DNA from: Streptococcus pneumoniae
GTDB lineage: Bacteria; Bacillota; Bacilli; Lactobacillales; Streptococcaceae
Length of the DNA: 64,000 nt
Direction of reading: 5' to 3'
NCBI RefSeq assembly: GCF_001096185.1
Contig: NZ_CRPU01000002.1
Coordinates: 124,001 to 188,000 of the forward strand
Shown: piece after piece, positions 8,748 to 16,824 of the stretch
How the letters are laid out: each line of letters opens with the position of its first letter
How positions within the stretch are numbered: position 1 is the stretch's first letter
Made by a program: the position numbers and the translations under genes
Notes under the pieces: generated by a model
What the model was told of the DNA's origin: nothing
What the model saw: the letters and a program-made list of their open reading frames with translations, nothing else
Databases searched by the model: none

Positions 8748-8860
8748 TATAGTGAACTGAATCTGGAATAGGATAATATTGCTTCTAAAACATTCTTATA
8801 AATTGATTTGAATTCCAAAATCCCATCGTTCCGTTCTTATTTTATTTTGCGATATAGTGA
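8748..8860 (+). repeat. RUP-like MITE (degenerate)
   Basis: A 113-bp block starting TATAGTGAACTGAATC and containing AAATTGATTTGAATT. It is similar in order and wording to the block at 43705-43830. This resembles the pneumococcal RUP element, a small non-autonomous relative of IS630-Spn1. Identification is from memory of the RUP consensus; the ends are not clean. Confidence 0.45.
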
Positions 8861-8879
8861 AAGGAAATAAGTCAGCTCA

Positions 8880-8932
8880 CAAAAAACGCATACGACCAGG
8901 ATTTTTCAAGACCTGATAGTATGCATTTTTTG
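8880..8932 (-). repeat. Diverged copy of the GCATAGTATC hairpin element
   Basis: On the minus strand this reads GCATACTATCAGGTCTTGAA, then CCTGGTCGTATGCGTTTTTT. The layout matches the near-identical hairpins at 33401-33477 and 43630-43705. It can form a 6-bp outer stem with a T-run and may act as a terminator. Confidence 0.55.
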
Positions 8933-8981
8933 ATTGTGAAGACTTTTCATCCAGCCTCTTTATGTGATAAAGTATCGTTAA

Positions 8982-9107
8982 TAGTCAATGAAAATCAGAC
9001 TGGGAAGTTAGCGGAAGGCTCCTCGAAACATAGTTTTGAGGTTGAGGAACTGACCAAGTCAGTAACATATACACACTAAGGACAAGCTGATGTGGTTTGA
9101 AGAGTAT
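8982..9107. repeat. BOX element (degenerate, C-B-A order)
   Basis: Starts GTCAATGAAAATCA, contains the boxB core TAGTTTTGAGGTTG and the boxC/A join CTGACCAAGTCAGTAAC, and ends GTGGTTTGAAGAGTATA. This is the reverse orientation of a pneumococcal BOX with some decay. Confidence 0.7.
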
Positions 9108-9428
9108 AAAAATCTGTTTCGTAAGCATCTAATAATAGGGTGTTTTGATCGTGTAATCATTTGGATAAGCATTATAGTATAGTGATATGAAATCAACTAA
9201 ACTAAATAAGAAATATAGATTATCAAAACTCTTTTAAAAGATTGCATTAAATCTAAATAACATAGACGTCTTCAGCGTGTGCTGTCTCATCTTATGCGAA
9301 AATCTTATAAGGAGAGTATAGAAAATCTCGATTGTAAACAACTAACTGATTGGAGAAATGTATAAATATGAGAAGTTAGACCCCCATGTCACTACCATAA
9401 TGAGATTGCTCGAATTCCTTGCTTTTTA

Positions 9429-9540
9429 TACTCAATGAAAATCAAAGAGCAAACTAGGAAACTAGCCGCAGGTTGCTCAAAACAGTGTTTTGAGGTTGCA
9501 GATGGACGTTGACGCGGTTTGAAGAGATTTTCGAAGAGTA
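9429..9540. repeat. BOX element
   Basis: Runs from ATACTCAATGAAAATCAAAG through the boxB core CAAAACAGTGTTTTGAGGTTG to the boxA end GAAGAGATTTTCGAAGAGTA. It abuts the lrgB stop codon, so it may form part of the lrgAB 3' UTR and act in termination or mRNA stability. Confidence 0.85.
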
Positions 9541-10236
9541 TTAACTCAATATCAAACTAGCTACGATAGGGCTGACAAAGACATAGAGAATACCAGTGAC
9601 ACCGATAGCCAAACCACCCATAGCTCCTGCTACAGAGCCGTATCGGAAGGCTGTGCCTGTTCCGACTGCGTGTCCTGTTCCTCCAAGGGAAAGACCAACA
9701 GCTACTGGGTCGTCAATTTTCAACCACTTCAAAAGGGTTGGGCCAATCACACTGGTTAAAATCCCAGTCGCCACTACAACCACCAAGGTCACGGTTGTCA
9801 GACCTTGCAATTTTTCTGTAATTCCCACTGCCATGGCGGTTGTCACTGACTTGGGAAAGAGAGAAATGGCTAAGAAAAAGTCCATTCCAAAAATCTTTGC
9901 TACAAGGGCCGTGAAAGAGGTATTGACCACTACCGCTAACAAACTACCAAAGAGAATACTCCGTGCATGGTGCTTCATCAAGTGAAAACTCTTATAAAGC
10001 GGAATCCCTAGAGCCACGGTCGACGGGACAATCAAGTTGTTCAGATAAACCCCACCTTGATAGTAATCTTGGTAAGAAATACCCGTCACCTTTAGAAAGA
10101 TGATAATGAAAACAGCTGACAAAAGCAAGGGCGTTGTCAATGGATGAGGAAAACGTCTGTAAATCAGCATTCCCACTAGATAGGCTAGGATAGACAGGGC
10201 AAGTCCAAATAGGGGATTGGAAACAAATTCACTCAT
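9541..10236 (-). CDS. lrgB: LrgB family antiholin-like membrane protein
   Basis: A 231-residue, very hydrophobic protein with about eight membrane segments. It has the LrgB/CidB (PF04172) hallmarks FPKSVTTAMAVGI (about 127-139) and GTGHAVGTGTAFRYG (about 188-202). With LrgA it controls murein hydrolase activity and autolysis, and in streptococci it also takes part in pyruvate uptake. Its start overlaps the lrgA stop by 4 bp, so translation is coupled. Confidence 0.93.
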   Translation of the reverse strand: MSEFVSNPLFGLALSILAYLVGMLIYRRFPHPLTTPLLLSAVFIIIFLKVTGISYQDYYQGGVYLNNLIVPSTVALGIPLYKSFHLMKHHARSILFGSLLAVVVNTSFTALVAKIFGMDFFLAISLFPKSVTTAMAVGITEKLQGLTTVTLVVVVATGILTSVIGPTLLKWLKIDDPVAVGLSLGGTGHAVGTGTAFRYGSVAGAMGGLAIGVTGILYVFVSPIVASLILS

Positions 10237-10607
10237 TTGGCATCTCCTTTCTCGTAATCTCCCTCAAACCGTCGTTTGATAAACTGAACCACCAAAGCAA
10301 TGAGGATAATATTGATAACAGCTGCAAAAAAGACAATCAAAACAATGGGCAAAAGATAGGGAGCAATCACATCAAACTTCTCCATGATTCCCACTGCTGG
10401 CGGTAAAAAGAGAATGGTCATATTGGCCAGCAAGAAATTCCCAACCATGTTGACATGTCTGGTTCTCAGCCACTTGAACTGCAGGGCTAGAAAGAGAATA
10501 ATCAAACCGATAATACTGCCCGGGATGGGCAAATGAAAGAAACTGGAAATTCCCTCTCCGATTAGAGAAATCACAAAGAGAATCATTAATTGAACATATA
10601 ATTTCAT
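10233..10607 (-). CDS. lrgA: LrgA family holin-like membrane protein
   Basis: A 124-residue protein with four membrane segments. It carries the CidA/LrgA signature (PF03788) FHLPIPGSIIGLIILFLALQ near the N-terminus. It is the first gene of lrgAB. The chosen ATG follows GGAG; an in-frame GTG four codons upstream has no ribosome site. The paired system modulates holin-like pores, autolysis and stress survival. No LytSR sensor pair is present in this window. Confidence 0.92.
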   Translation of the reverse strand: MKLYVQLMILFVISLIGEGISSFFHLPIPGSIIGLIILFLALQFKWLRTRHVNMVGNFLLANMTILFLPPAVGIMEKFDVIAPYLLPIVLIVFFAAVINIILIALVVQFIKRRFEGDYEKGDAK

Positions 10608-10684
10608 CCTAAACTCCACGAAATAGACTTCTTGAATACCAGTTTACTCTTTTTTCAGAAAATTTCAAGCAAATGAACAAGGGA

Positions 10685-10793
10685 TAATGAAAATTAAAGA
10701 ATAAACTAGGAAGTCAGCTGCATGTTGCTCAAAACAAAGTATTGGGGTTGTAGGTCAAACTGACATAGTTTGAAGCGATTTTCGAAGAATACT
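10685..10793. repeat. BOX element (decayed)
   Basis: From ATGAAAATTAAAGAATAAAC through GCTCAAAACAAAGTATTGGG to GTTTGAAGCGATTTTCGAAG. Several mismatches to the other BOX copies, but the same order of parts. It directly follows the ABC remnant. Confidence 0.65.
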
Positions 10794-11094
10794 ACTTTTC
10801 TATGCTTAAATGAATGACTTGGTCATAGTGTTTTAAGTCTTCTTCTGTGTAGTGGTGAATGACTTCTATGACTGTCTGTGGTAGGGAGAAGAGCAAGTCG
10901 CTAATTTTTCTGCTATTTTCCGAGTCAAGATTGGCCTTAATCTCATCTGCTAAGATGAGTTGGCTATCATGGTAGAGGGCGCGAGCGATTTCTAGGCGTT
11001 GTTTCTCGCCACCAGATAGACTATCATTTCTGAGCATTCTATTTTCCAAATGATCTAATCCCGTTTTTTTGAGGATATGATTTAACGTTTGCTT
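10792..11094 (-). pseudogene. ABC transporter ATPase fragment (C-terminal half)
   Basis: The minus strand encodes [18 protein letters not shown], then the ABC signature [15 protein letters not shown], a Walker B-like [12 protein letters not shown] and the switch His in [13 protein letters not shown]. Walker A and the first half are missing, because an in-frame stop at 11095 and non-coding sequence replace them. The spacing resembles the lantibiotic/antimicrobial-peptide ATPases (LolD/SalX type). Walker B reads ADEIKANLD where ADEPTANLD is usual, consistent with decay. Confidence 0.8.
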
Positions 11095-11176
11095 TTATCT
11101 CAAACACTTCATATAAAAATGTAATTTTTTGGGGATATACAATTAAATGAAAATATTGTAATGACACAGATTAAAA

Positions 11177-11220
11177 CAAAAAGCGAACAAAACAGAATTC
11201 GTTGTTTTGTTCGCTTTTTG
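11177..11220. terminator. Terminator downstream of the choline-binding protein gene
   Basis: A perfect 17-bp inverted repeat (11177-11193 with 11204-11220, GTTTTGTTCGCTTTTTG arm) with a 10-nt loop and T/A runs on both sides. It can work in either direction. Confidence 0.88.
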
Positions 11221-11310
11221 TATTATTATCTAGATTTTTCTTGCAGCTCTGATAACATTTAGTCTGAGCAGGGACACTAATAACCGATGGAATAAAATTT
11301 ATATTTTAGA

Positions 11311-12393
11311 TTATTTCCAAGCGCCACTGGCATCTACATAGTAGCCATCTGGTGTGTAGGTATTGTGAAGCATCTTACCTGATGAAGCAAGGTAATACCA
11401 AGATCCACTATCTTTCACCCAGCCTGTTGCCATAGCACCTGAGTTGTTTAGATAATACCAAGATCCACTATCTTTGATCCAACCTGTCGCCATAGAACCT
11501 GAATCTTTTAGGTAATACCAAGAGCCATTATCATATAACCAATCGCTAGCAATCATAGCTCCTGATGATTTAAAGGCATACCAGTTGCTACCTTGATAGA
11601 GCCAAGTTTGATTGAACATGACTCCTTTATCATTCATAAAGTACCAAGTTCCCTTGTCCTTAACCCAAGCATTTTGAACTAGTTGACCTTGTTTTTGATA
11701 GTACCACTTTTCACTGTAATTCTTTTTTAGCCAGCTTTCTGCTTTTACAATTGGATAAAGTGTTTTGAAGGCTCCTCCCCCCTTGTAGGAATGACTGATA
11801 ACTCCTGGTTTTTGAAGTTTCAATTCTACATAGTCGTCTGCCCAAGCAAATACTTTTTGACCATTGACAGTCTCTGGTAAGGTAGCAGTGTAGGTCTTGG
11901 TTTGATAGTCCCATTTTGCATCAAGGTAGGTGTGTTGATCATTTGATTCGTCAATACGGAAGTAACCACTCTTTCCGCCATCATTATATACATCATCTAC
12001 TACTTTAGTGGACCAGGTCTTTACTTCATTTCCGCTCTTGGCTTCTACCTTGATATCTCCTCTATAGCCATAAGGTACATAGAAATTCAGGTAACGCCCT
12101 TCTGTACCGACCATAGACTTGTCCTTTTCTTGACCTAGGAAATTGACAGTCTGATCTTGACCATTGAGACTAACCGTCCACTCGATTTTCTCAGTTTTTG
12201 GCAAATTCAAGACTTTGATATCGACTTCATGGCCATTATTAAATCGAAGAATTTTGCCATCTTGATACTTAACCCCACCCTTAATAACCCATTCTTCTTT
12301 AAGCTCGAAGGCTTGACCTGAATGAGGAAAAGCTAGTAAAGCTAAACCTGCTAGAGATAAACCAAATAATGTGATTTTTTTTGATACTTTCAT
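11311..12393 (-). CDS. Secreted choline-binding protein with novel N-terminal domain
   Basis: A 360-residue surface protein. A signal peptide (residues 1-29: lysine-rich start, hydrophobic core, cleavage after SGQA) leads to a domain of about 185 residues that I do not recognise. It looks beta-rich (IEWTVSLNGQDQTVNFLG, YLNFYVPYGYRGDIKVEA) with no obvious catalytic motif. From about residue 222 to the end there are about six choline-binding repeats (GSWYYLKDSGSMATGWIKD and variants), which hold the protein on phosphocholine teichoic acids. Its start lies 12 bp after the caspase-like gene, with the ribosome site AAGGAG overlapping the gap, so the two are co-transcribed. It may be the partner or substrate of that peptidase (inference). 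Confidence 0.88.
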   Translation of the reverse strand: MKVSKKITLFGLSLAGLALLAFPHSGQAFELKEEWVIKGGVKYQDGKILRFNNGHEVDIKVLNLPKTEKIEWTVSLNGQDQTVNFLGQEKDKSMVGTEGRYLNFYVPYGYRGDIKVEAKSGNEVKTWSTKVVDDVYNDGGKSGYFRIDESNDQHTYLDAKWDYQTKTYTATLPETVNGQKVFAWADDYVELKLQKPGVISHSYKGGGAFKTLYPIVKAESWLKKNYSEKWYYQKQGQLVQNAWVKDKGTWYFMNDKGVMFNQTWLYQGSNWYAFKSSGAMIASDWLYDNGSWYYLKDSGSMATGWIKDSGSWYYLNNSGAMATGWVKDSGSWYYLASSGKMLHNTYTPDGYYVDASGAWK

Positions 12394-12405
12394 TTTCTTG
12401 ACTCC

Positions 12406-13188
12406 TTATTTTTGGAATAAAACAAATTGACTGTTTTCTGGATAAACTTCAATATGTTGTTTATGATTTTGTTTTAAGACTTGTTCACGTGAGTAAGAAT
12501 ACAATTCGTTTAGCGTGATTCTATTGTTATAATTTTGATCAGCAATTAAAGAACCTTGAGATTGCTGTACAGGGTTCCATCCTGAACCTAAAGACCAATA
12601 TTTAGTTGCCAAACTTAAAGCTCCGCCGCTAGAGTATTCTGATGAACTTGATGAGCAGAGTACTAAAAATTTAGAGTCAATCATCTCACCTGCTTTTTCG
12701 CCACCATTCATATTAGAAAAACCTGATACAAATTCATCTAAATCAAAATATTTCGTAGAGGCTTCTTCATTGGCTTCACCTGTATTATCTTTAGAAATAA
12801 TTGTCCCAGCGTGACAACAATCCAGCATAACCACAAACTTACCTTTATATTGTTTCAGTATAGATGCCAATTCCCAACCTGAAAAGGATGTTTTATCGCT
12901 GCCAATGGCTATCTTTCCATCTTCTCCACCATGACAAGTAAGGTAAAGATAATTTACATCGCTTTCGCTAGAAGATTTGAAAAGCTCTTGCATTTTTGCA
13001 ATAATCTCGGACTTAGTTTTATCTGGAAAACGAACTACTTCGCTAAAGTTTTGGTTACTAAAAACCTTTTCCATAGCATTAACGTCTTCGATAGGTACTG
13101 CTCTCGTTGATGTTTCACCCGTTTTTAGTGTAAGAACCGCCAGAATGTTTATACCACCAACGGCTATTCGATTGAATCCAACTGCCAT
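12406..13188 (-). CDS. Caspase-like (C14) cysteine peptidase
   Basis: The intact frame is 260 residues with the fold pattern of clan CD peptidases. After a first strand (INILAVLTL) and a DVNAMEKVF helix comes YLYLTCHGGEDG with the catalytic His (residue 86), then FVVMLDCCHAGTI with the catalytic Cys (residue 125). These are the two motifs of the C14 caspase/metacaspase family. The C-terminal part (SSSSEYSSGGALSLATKYW, then RITLNELYSY) resembles the end of the p10-like region. The first ATG of this frame has no ribosome site. Upstream sequence encodes a signal peptide in another frame (see 13189-13302), so the native protein was probably exported. It is followed immediately by the choline-binding protein. 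Confidence 0.8.
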   Translation of the reverse strand: MAVGFNRIAVGGINILAVLTLKTGETSTRAVPIEDVNAMEKVFSNQNFSEVVRFPDKTKSEIIAKMQELFKSSSESDVNYLYLTCHGGEDGKIAIGSDKTSFSGWELASILKQYKGKFVVMLDCCHAGTIISKDNTGEANEEASTKYFDLDEFVSGFSNMNGGEKAGEMIDSKFLVLCSSSSSEYSSGGALSLATKYWSLGSGWNPVQQSQGSLIADQNYNNRITLNELYSYSREQVLKQNHKQHIEVYPENSQFVLFQK

Positions 13189-13302
13189 TGGAGTGACTAT
13201 AATCCTAGGGAGAGATAGATTCTTGAGCAGAAACTGGACTATTTACTGGAAGTGTTGACGCTAAGTTCAGTGAAGCAACCGATGATAAGAAAAATTTTTC
13301 AT
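13189..13302 (-). pseudogene. Frame-disrupted signal peptide of the caspase-like gene
   Basis: AGAAAGGA and ATG at 13302 give a proper start, in frame with the caspase ORF, but the frame stops after 11 codons. In the +1 frame the same DNA reads SSVASLNLASTLPVNSP, then VSAQES: a textbook signal peptide with a cleavage site. Adding one T to the T5 run at 13294-13298 joins the ATG to it, and removing one base near 13206 rejoins RIIVTPMAVGF of the caspase. So two frame errors flank the peptide. Either the gene is inactive or phase-variable, or the assembly has errors here. Confidence 0.65.
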
Positions 13303-13400
13303 AATCATATTGTCCTTTCTGTTTTATTTTTGTATAATCATAATCATATCACAAATAAAAAAACAGGTTTAATTTTTTGCAGAAATGGAAGAGGAATAGT

Positions 13401-14255
13401 ATGGAAAATTTTGGAGCAGTTTTAAAGGATATTCGTATTTCAAAAAATTTTCGTCTTAAAGATTTGGCTTGTGATAAGATTAGTGAGTCAACTATTTCTC
13501 GTTTCGAAAATGGGATTACAAAATTATCTATTGATCATTTTTATATGTTGTTAAATCGCCTGGGGATATCATTTTCGGAATTTGAAGAATTAGTTCATTG
13601 CTATTATTCCAAAAAAGAATGCTTTTTTGAAGAATTAGAACATGCTGTAAACTCTTCAGATATCATTTTGTTACAAGAACTAATAAAGAAAATAGAGCTA
13701 AAACAAAAGCAGGAAAAAAGTCTATGCAATTGTCACATAAAGTTGATTGCTGAACAACAGATTAATCGCCTTGCAAATCTTCCTTACAATGCCTCTAAAT
13801 GTAATGAGTTAATCAAGTATTTGCTTTCTGTAGATAATTGGATAGAGTATGAACTGAAAATTTTCTATAATTCGGTGTTTTTTATGAACACTAAAACCAT
13901 AAGCTTACTATATAGAGCGGTAATCAAGAAAACACGACATTTTTTAAAAACAGATATGGGAACACATAGAGTAATTCCTTTATATTTATTTAATTTAGAA
14001 TTACTATTAAAAAATAATTTGCTAGATAGCGCTCAATTTTTTATAGATGATTTAGAAAATTTACTGACCAGACAAGGATATTATTTTGAAAAGACTTATT
14101 TGCTTTTTTTAAAAGGTATTTATCTCATAAAAACGAATCAAGTAGAGTTAGGTAAAAAAGAATGTTCCAAAGCTATGAGAATACTTAAGGAATATAATGA
14201 TAGTGTCACAATAGAGAAATTAAACAGGACCTTTAAATCAGATTTTGTTATTTAA
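13401..14255 (+). CDS. HTH transcriptional regulator, Rgg/PlcR-like TPR type
   Basis: A 284-residue protein. An N-terminal XRE-type helix-turn-helix (FGAVLKDIRISKNFRLKDLA, then ISESTISRFENG, about residues 3-45) is followed by about 220 alpha-helical residues that fit the TPR-like peptide-sensing domain of Rgg/MutR regulators. The start is the ATG after GAGGA; a TTG eight codons upstream lacks a site. It is divergent from the caspase/choline-binding operon, so it probably controls it. The DNA is much more AT-rich than its neighbours, which suggests horizontal origin. No SHP-type pheromone gene was seen nearby. Confidence 0.8.
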   Translation: MENFGAVLKDIRISKNFRLKDLACDKISESTISRFENGITKLSIDHFYMLLNRLGISFSEFEELVHCYYSKKECFFEELEHAVNSSDIILLQELIKKIELKQKQEKSLCNCHIKLIAEQQINRLANLPYNASKCNELIKYLLSVDNWIEYELKIFYNSVFFMNTKTISLLYRAVIKKTRHFLKTDMGTHRVIPLYLFNLELLLKNNLLDSAQFFIDDLENLLTRQGYYFEKTYLLFLKGIYLIKTNQVELGKKECSKAMRILKEYNDSVTIEKLNRTFKSDFVI

Positions 14256-14310
14256 TTGGTTAGAAGGATTCGTCTGTAAGATAAAGTTAGACGGAAAATG
14301 AGATAAAAGA

Positions 14311-14350
14311 AAAAAGGATAGCCTCTCTGCGGTGAGATGTTATCCTTTTT
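14311..14350. terminator. Bidirectional terminator
   Basis: Stem AAAAGGATA/TATCCTTTT with an inner stem around CTCT-GCGG-TGAG, flanked by A and T runs. It separates the convergent regulator and ABC permease genes. Confidence 0.85.
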
Positions 14351-14360
14351 GATTATGAAA

Positions 14361-15128
14361 CTATTGCAAATTAACCTTGTTTCTCAAGATGTAGTAGGTT
14401 CCGAGGTAAAAGATAGCTATGAAAATGAGTTCTTCAACAATACTTATACTTGCTCCCATATAGAAATGGTCATTAAGTCCTACAAGTGAATTGACATAGA
14501 AATTAGAACTAAGATTGAAGAAAAGTTCAATAAATCCAATGACGATTTGGATACCAATGTAGGCTGCAACAGCGAGTGCTGTACGGTATTCATTGAAAAG
14601 CTGTCCAATGGAAATAGCCAAGTAGATGCAGAGGATGCTGGAAATGGTATTTAGTAGGAAGGATATACCTGTAAGAAAGATCTGAGGGAGATGTGTTTCT
14701 ACAAATGTAATCACATAAGAAAGAGGGATCCATTCTGGAACCGTTATGGTCACAATAATAACAGCACTTAGAACTAGGATAGCAGTGCTAATCATCGACC
14801 AGATAAAGGCACCGACTAGTTTGGCTGTGATGATATGGTGTTCAGATACTGGAAGGGTCAAAGTCAGATAGCCTTGTCGGTCATAGACACTGCCTTTAAA
14901 GCGTTTAATGATTAAGAAAAGAGTTGAAATTCCAAGTGTAATCATCAAGCCACCAAAGACGAGGGCTAGAAAAGTAAGTAAAACAGGTTGGCTTTCTTTG
15001 ACAGGCAGATTGTTATAGGTCTGTGCTTGTATCCCGATAAGGGCAGAAAGGACTAGCACAGCAGCGTAGAGGGCTAAATACCACTTGTTAACATTTTTAA
15101 ATTCGTAGCGAACTAAATTCCAAAACAT
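14361..15128 (-). CDS. ABC-2 type permease of the GntR-controlled transporter
   Basis: A 255-residue membrane protein with six hydrophobic segments and a large first loop. It matches the ABC-2 permeases found with YtrA-type regulators (bacitracin or cell-envelope stress ABC systems). The ATG at 15128 follows AAGGAG; the frame is open further upstream but would run into the ATPase gene. It is the third gene of a GntR-ATPase-permease operon. Confidence 0.85.
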   Translation of the reverse strand: MFWNLVRYEFKNVNKWYLALYAAVLVLSALIGIQAQTYNNLPVKESQPVLLTFLALVFGGLMITLGISTLFLIIKRFKGSVYDRQGYLTLTLPVSEHHIITAKLVGAFIWSMISTAILVLSAVIIVTITVPEWIPLSYVITFVETHLPQIFLTGISFLLNTISSILCIYLAISIGQLFNEYRTALAVAAYIGIQIVIGFIELFFNLSSNFYVNSLVGLNDHFYMGASISIVEELIFIAIFYLGTYYILRNKVNLQ

Positions 15129-15144
15129 AAATAATCTCCTTTGC

Positions 15145-15840
15145 TTAAGCCTTAAATTCCTGACGGAAGAGTTGGTCAATGGATTCACCCGACTCATAGC
15201 GAATATCGTCTACATTGCCTTGACGGACGACTTTTCCATCTTTGAGGAAGACAATTTCATCCAAGATTGGCTCGATATCAGAAATCAAATGGGTAGAAAT
15301 CAAAACGGTAGAAGTTGGGGAGTAGTTGTTGATAATGGTATTGAGGATATACTCACGGGCTGCTGGATCCACCCCACCAATAGGTTCGTCCAGAACGTAG
15401 AGACGAGCATCACGGCTCATAACCAAAATCAGTTGTACCTTTTCCTTGTTCCCTTTTGATAATTTCTTGAGACGACTATTTTCATCAATGCCGAGGTCTG
15501 CAAGTAGATGATGGGCGCGTTCAAGATTGAAATCTTTATAGAAGGTCTTGAAGTAGGTTAGGGCTTCTTTGACCTTCATTTGCTCATTGAGATAGGTCGT
15601 ATCCGGCAAATAAGCCACGATGGCCTTGGTTGCTGGGCTTGGGTCCATATCGTTGATAAGGACACGTCCTTGATCTGGTTGTAAGAGGCCATTGATTAGT
15701 TTAATCAGGGTTGTTTTCCCTGAGCCGTTTGGCCCAAGGAGACCAACAATTTTTCCAGCTGGGATCTCAAGGGAAACATTTTCAAGGGCTGGTGTTGCTC
15801 CATATGATTTGGATACATTTTCAAATGCTAGTAATGACAT
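15145..15840 (-). CDS. ABC transporter ATP-binding protein
   Basis: A 231-residue ABC ATPase with Walker A GLLGPNGSGKTTLI (about 33-46), the signature LSKGNKEKVQL (about 131), Walker B LYVLDEPIGGVDP (about 147-159) and the switch His in ISTHLI. It starts 4 bp after the regulator stop and ends 16 bp before the permease, so the three form an operon. The substrate is unknown; related YtrB systems respond to cell-wall antibiotics. Confidence 0.9.
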   Translation of the reverse strand: MSLLAFENVSKSYGATPALENVSLEIPAGKIVGLLGPNGSGKTTLIKLINGLLQPDQGRVLINDMDPSPATKAIVAYLPDTTYLNEQMKVKEALTYFKTFYKDFNLERAHHLLADLGIDENSRLKKLSKGNKEKVQLILVMSRDARLYVLDEPIGGVDPAAREYILNTIINNYSPTSTVLISTHLISDIEPILDEIVFLKDGKVVRQGNVDDIRYESGESIDQLFRQEFKA

Positions 15841-15844
15841 AGGC

Positions 15845-16210
15845 TTAAACTCCTTTAATATAATCGCCGACTACGCCTGGTAGTTCTTCTTTTTCATAGC
15901 CAAAATGGGTCATGGAGGAAACGAAGTGTTCCAATTCTTCTTCGGATAGTTGTTTGCGCGATTGAGCGATTAGCTCTTTATCCTCAGTCACAAATCGTCC
16001 AGTTGTGCGCTTGCTGTAGACAAATCCTTCTCGTTCGAGGTCTGACAAGGCTCTTTGGATGGTGTTGGGATTGACACCGGCCTCGCTAGCTAGCTCTCTC
16101 ACGGTTGGAAGTTGTTGATTGGCTTCCAGTGTATGGGAAACAATCTGAAGCTTGATTTTCTCCATAATCTGTAAATAGATGGGTTTTTTGTTGTCAAATG
16201 TCCAGGACAT
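15845..16210 (-). CDS. GntR family regulator, YtrA subfamily
   Basis: A 121-residue winged-helix regulator. It has the GntR motif KPIYLQIMEKIKLQIV, then LPTVRELASEAGVNPNTIQR and ALSDLEREGFVYSKRTTGRF (residues about 9-75), followed by a short 45-residue helical tail. That short tail marks the YtrA group, which represses its own ABC operon. It is the first gene of the operon. Confidence 0.92.
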   Translation of the reverse strand: MSWTFDNKKPIYLQIMEKIKLQIVSHTLEANQQLPTVRELASEAGVNPNTIQRALSDLEREGFVYSKRTTGRFVTEDKELIAQSRKQLSEEELEHFVSSMTHFGYEKEELPGVVGDYIKGV

Positions 16211-16248
16211 CTTGGTCTCCTTTCTTTTTATCTATTTGTCTTAATTAA

Positions 16249-16277
16249 ATAATACAACAAAACAAAAAACTTGTCAA
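16249..16277 (-). promoter_or_regulatory. Promoter of the GntR-ABC operon
   Basis: Minus-strand TTGACA (16272-16277), a 17-bp spacer and TATTAT (16249-16254), followed by AT-rich TTAATTAAG. The consensus fit is excellent. Autoregulation by the GntR protein is likely but no operator was proven. Confidence 0.85.
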
Positions 16278-16314
16278 GTAAAAAGAAGAATTGTTTTGGG
16301 AATCGTTTAAAAAA

Positions 16315-16323
16315 TGATATAAT
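16315..16323 (+). promoter_or_regulatory. Extended -10 promoter of nrdR-dnaB-dnaI
   Basis: TGATATAAT, 27 bp before the nrdR start. It appears to drive the run of tightly packed genes to der. Confidence 0.65.
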
Positions 16324-16350
16324 GAAAAGAAAACGATAAGGAGGGAAAGG

Positions 16351-16824
16351 ATGCGTTGTCCAAAATGTGGGGCTACCAAGTCAAGTGTTATCGATAGTCG
16401 CCAAGCAGAAGAAGGGAACACCATTCGTAGAAGACGTGAGTGCGACGAATGCCAACACCGTTTTACAACCTACGAACGGGTAGAAGAAAGAACCTTAGTG
16501 GTTGTTAAAAAAGATGGCACACGGGAACAATTCTCCAGAGATAAAATCTTTAATGGGATTATCCGCTCAGCCCAGAAACGTCCTGTGTCAAGTGATGAAA
16601 TCAACATGGTAGTCAATCGTATCGAACAGAAACTCCGTGGTCGAAATGAAAATGAAATTCAAAGTGAGGACATTGGTTCACTCGTCATGGAGGAGTTGGC
16701 TGAACTGGATGAGATTACCTATGTGCGTTTTGCCAGTGTCTATCGTAGTTTTAAGGATGTTAGTGAGTTAGAGAGCTTGCTCCAACAAATCACCCAGTCC
16801 TCTAAAAAGAAAAAGGAAAGATAA
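16351..16824 (+). CDS. nrdR: Ribonucleotide reductase regulator NrdR
   Basis: A 157-residue repressor of ribonucleotide reductase genes that senses ATP/dATP. It starts with the zinc ribbon [17 protein letters not shown] and [15 protein letters not shown] (four Cys at residues 3, 6, 31 and 34), followed by an ATP-cone domain ([20 protein letters not shown]). Length is standard. The stop codon abuts the dnaB start, an arrangement common in Firmicutes. Confidence 0.97.

Larger units (their letters stand above)
8674..9540. other. Gene-free repeat-rich stretch
   Basis: 867 bp with no intact gene. It holds a RUP-like block, a hairpin element and two BOX elements. Between 9270 and 9364 there is a decayed plus-strand frame (LQRVLSHLMRKSYKESIENL at its core, interrupted upstream by a stop) that looks like the tail of a lost gene, family unknown. 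Confidence 0.6.

Noticed and set aside
13302-13400. SHP-type pheromone gene beside the Rgg-like regulator
   Set aside because: The divergent gap is under 100 bp and holds no small ORF with a signal-like hydrophobic peptide other than the caspase start.
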